Origin: Flavobacterium psychrophilum
GTDB taxonomy: Bacteria > Bacteroidota > Bacteroidia > Flavobacteriales > Flavobacteriaceae
NCBI GenBank assembly: GCA_945890865.1
Contig: CAMDDB010000002.1
Coordinates: 1-64,000, forward strand
Length of the DNA: 64,000 nucleotides
Direction of reading: 5' to 3'
The notes under the pieces are model-generated. The model searched no databases. It saw only the letters and a list, made by a program, of their open reading frames with translations, and was not told the origin of the DNA. Shown in pieces: positions 63,340 to 64,000 of this stretch. Position 1 is the first letter of the stretch, and every line of letters starts with the position of its first letter. The position numbers and the translations under genes are program-made.

Positions 63340-64000
63340 TTATTTGCTTTTAATTTTAAATGAGTATTTTAATCCTTTAAAGGCTTCAAGGTCTGCTTTT
63401 AAGGACCCTACGGCTAAAGTAGCTTTTACTCGAATGGGTGTTTTGTTGTCGTCATCAGATACCCAAACCGTTAGACTCTCTTCTTCTTTAAATACTCTAC
63501 CGGCTTGAACTAATGGTCTAAAAATTAGACACTGAACTTTTCCAAATTTAGTACTAATATCTTCTCTACCTAAAAATTTTAACTTAAATTTTGTGGTTTC
63601 TCCATCAAAAAACATATCTATCGCAATGGACTCGCCAACTTTTAATTTGTCGATTTTGGGGTGATTTCTCAAATAATAATAGGAAGAAACAATGTCTTGG
63701 ACTTCTTCAGGAACGGACATTGTCATTTCCTTATTGTGTTTGTAGTCTTTAACCAAGACTGTATTTTTGGACTGATTGAAAAACCCTTCTTGGTTTTTCG
63801 TGTAACCTCCTTCGTCGATTTTACGTACAAACTGATACGGTTTCCCGGTTTCTTTGTCAAAATAGCTTTCGTAATTATCCTCTACTTTAAAGAAAAATCT
63901 AGTCATTCCAATGGTCCAGCCTTTTCCAATGACATGATGTACTTTTTTGTTATTTTTGGTAGCCTCTTTAATTTCAAGTGTAGCATACCCCGCATTAACT
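63340..64000 (-). CDS. DUF3108 protein, N-terminus outside the window
   Basis: The minus-strand frame is open from 63340 to the window end, so the Met at 63906 is an internal residue, not the start. Residues before it (NAGYATLEIKEATKN, VIGKGWTIGMTRFFF) continue the typical DUF3108 fold, a mainly beta periplasmic protein of unknown role. At least 219 codons are seen, with IAIDMFFDGETTKFKLKFLG and LTVWVSDDDNKTPIRVK. It is the first visible gene of the tdo-M23-pgi block; the signal peptide should lie beyond the edge. Confidence 0.85.
   Translation of the reverse strand, partial: VNAGYATLEIKEATKNNKKVHHVIGKGWTIGMTRFFFKVEDNYESYFDKETGKPYQFVRKIDEGGYTKNQEGFFNQSKNTVLVKDYKHNKEMTMSVPEEVQDIVSSYYYLRNHPKIDKLKVGESIAIDMFFDGETTKFKLKFLGREDISTKFGKVQCLIFRPLVQAGRVFKEEESLTVWVSDDDNKTPIRVKATLAVGSLKADLEAFKGLKYSFKIKSK

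Noticed and set aside
1..64000. CRISPR arrays, riboswitches, rRNA genes and insertion-sequence transposases
   Set aside because: No regularly spaced repeats, known riboswitch cores, ribosomal RNA stretches or transposase genes were seen.

Overview
The window looks like a chromosomal segment of an AT-rich member of the Flavobacteriia (Bacteroidota), close to Flavobacterium. The signs are promoters of the TTG-N17-20-TAnnTTTG type, secreted proteins with FG-GAP and thrombospondin type-3 repeats, a C-terminal type IX secretion (T9SS) sorting signal, a sensor kinase with a propeller periplasmic domain, a TonB-dependent receptor with an N-terminal carboxypeptidase-like domain, a three-gene sdhCAB operon, and the block purN-acpP-fabF-rnc-pyk. 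Most of it is core chromosome. I support 51 coding regions (two cut by the window edges, one of them a doubtful 54-codon ORF) and one tRNA.

Layout. 1-3281: the N-terminal part of a very large secreted FG-GAP/Ca-binding-repeat protein (minus strand, runs off the left edge). 3594-7030: hybrid-free sensor kinase plus LuxR-type response regulator. 7031-10935: a small accessory island abutting tRNA-Leu(CAA). It holds a Zn-ribbon-like protein and a small membrane protein (minus), a divergent MerR-like regulator with a perfect operator-like palindrome in between, a tiny ORF and a large serine recombinase. The recombinase reading frame runs through the tRNA terminator and ends antisense inside the tRNA. 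11135-25364: housekeeping genes (prs, ribosomal L25, pth, ribF, recX, thiL, glyS, comF-like) with an M43 metalloprotease, an M20 dipeptidase and envelope proteins. 25361-33017: nitrilase-family amidase, sdhCAB and a BNR-repeat secreted protein. 33185-44190: Pro-aminopeptidase, an alpha/beta hydrolase, an AddB-like nuclease, OmpA with type-3 repeats, glycine C-acetyltransferase, and an AddA-like helicase-nuclease. 44298-54992: superoxide dismutase, amidophosphoribosyltransferase, PfkB kinase, RNase HI, purN, acpP, fabF, rnc, a small IPExxxVDY-type protein, pyruvate kinase and dinB. 55061-64000: CYTH protein, RlpA-like protein, a membrane protein, the TonB receptor, then the tight minus-strand block DUF3108 - tryptophan 2,3-dioxygenase - M23 peptidase - pgi.

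How the parts fit. Purine supply (prs, purF-type enzyme, purN), fatty-acid synthesis (acpP, fabF), glycolysis (pgi, pyk) and respiration (sdh) are basal metabolism. addA/addB, recX and dinB serve DNA repair. Envelope and secretion genes (giant protein, M43 protease, BNR protein, OmpA, TonB receptor, M23 and RlpA cell-wall proteins) are spread throughout. The accessory island at 7.0-10.9 kb is the least explained part and the best place to look for something new. Several genes have no usable ATG and appear to start at TTG (ribF, recX, addA, rnhA, the M23 gene), and a few (glyS, dinB, thiL) have a -7 element so near the start codon that a leaderless or near-leaderless mRNA is expected.
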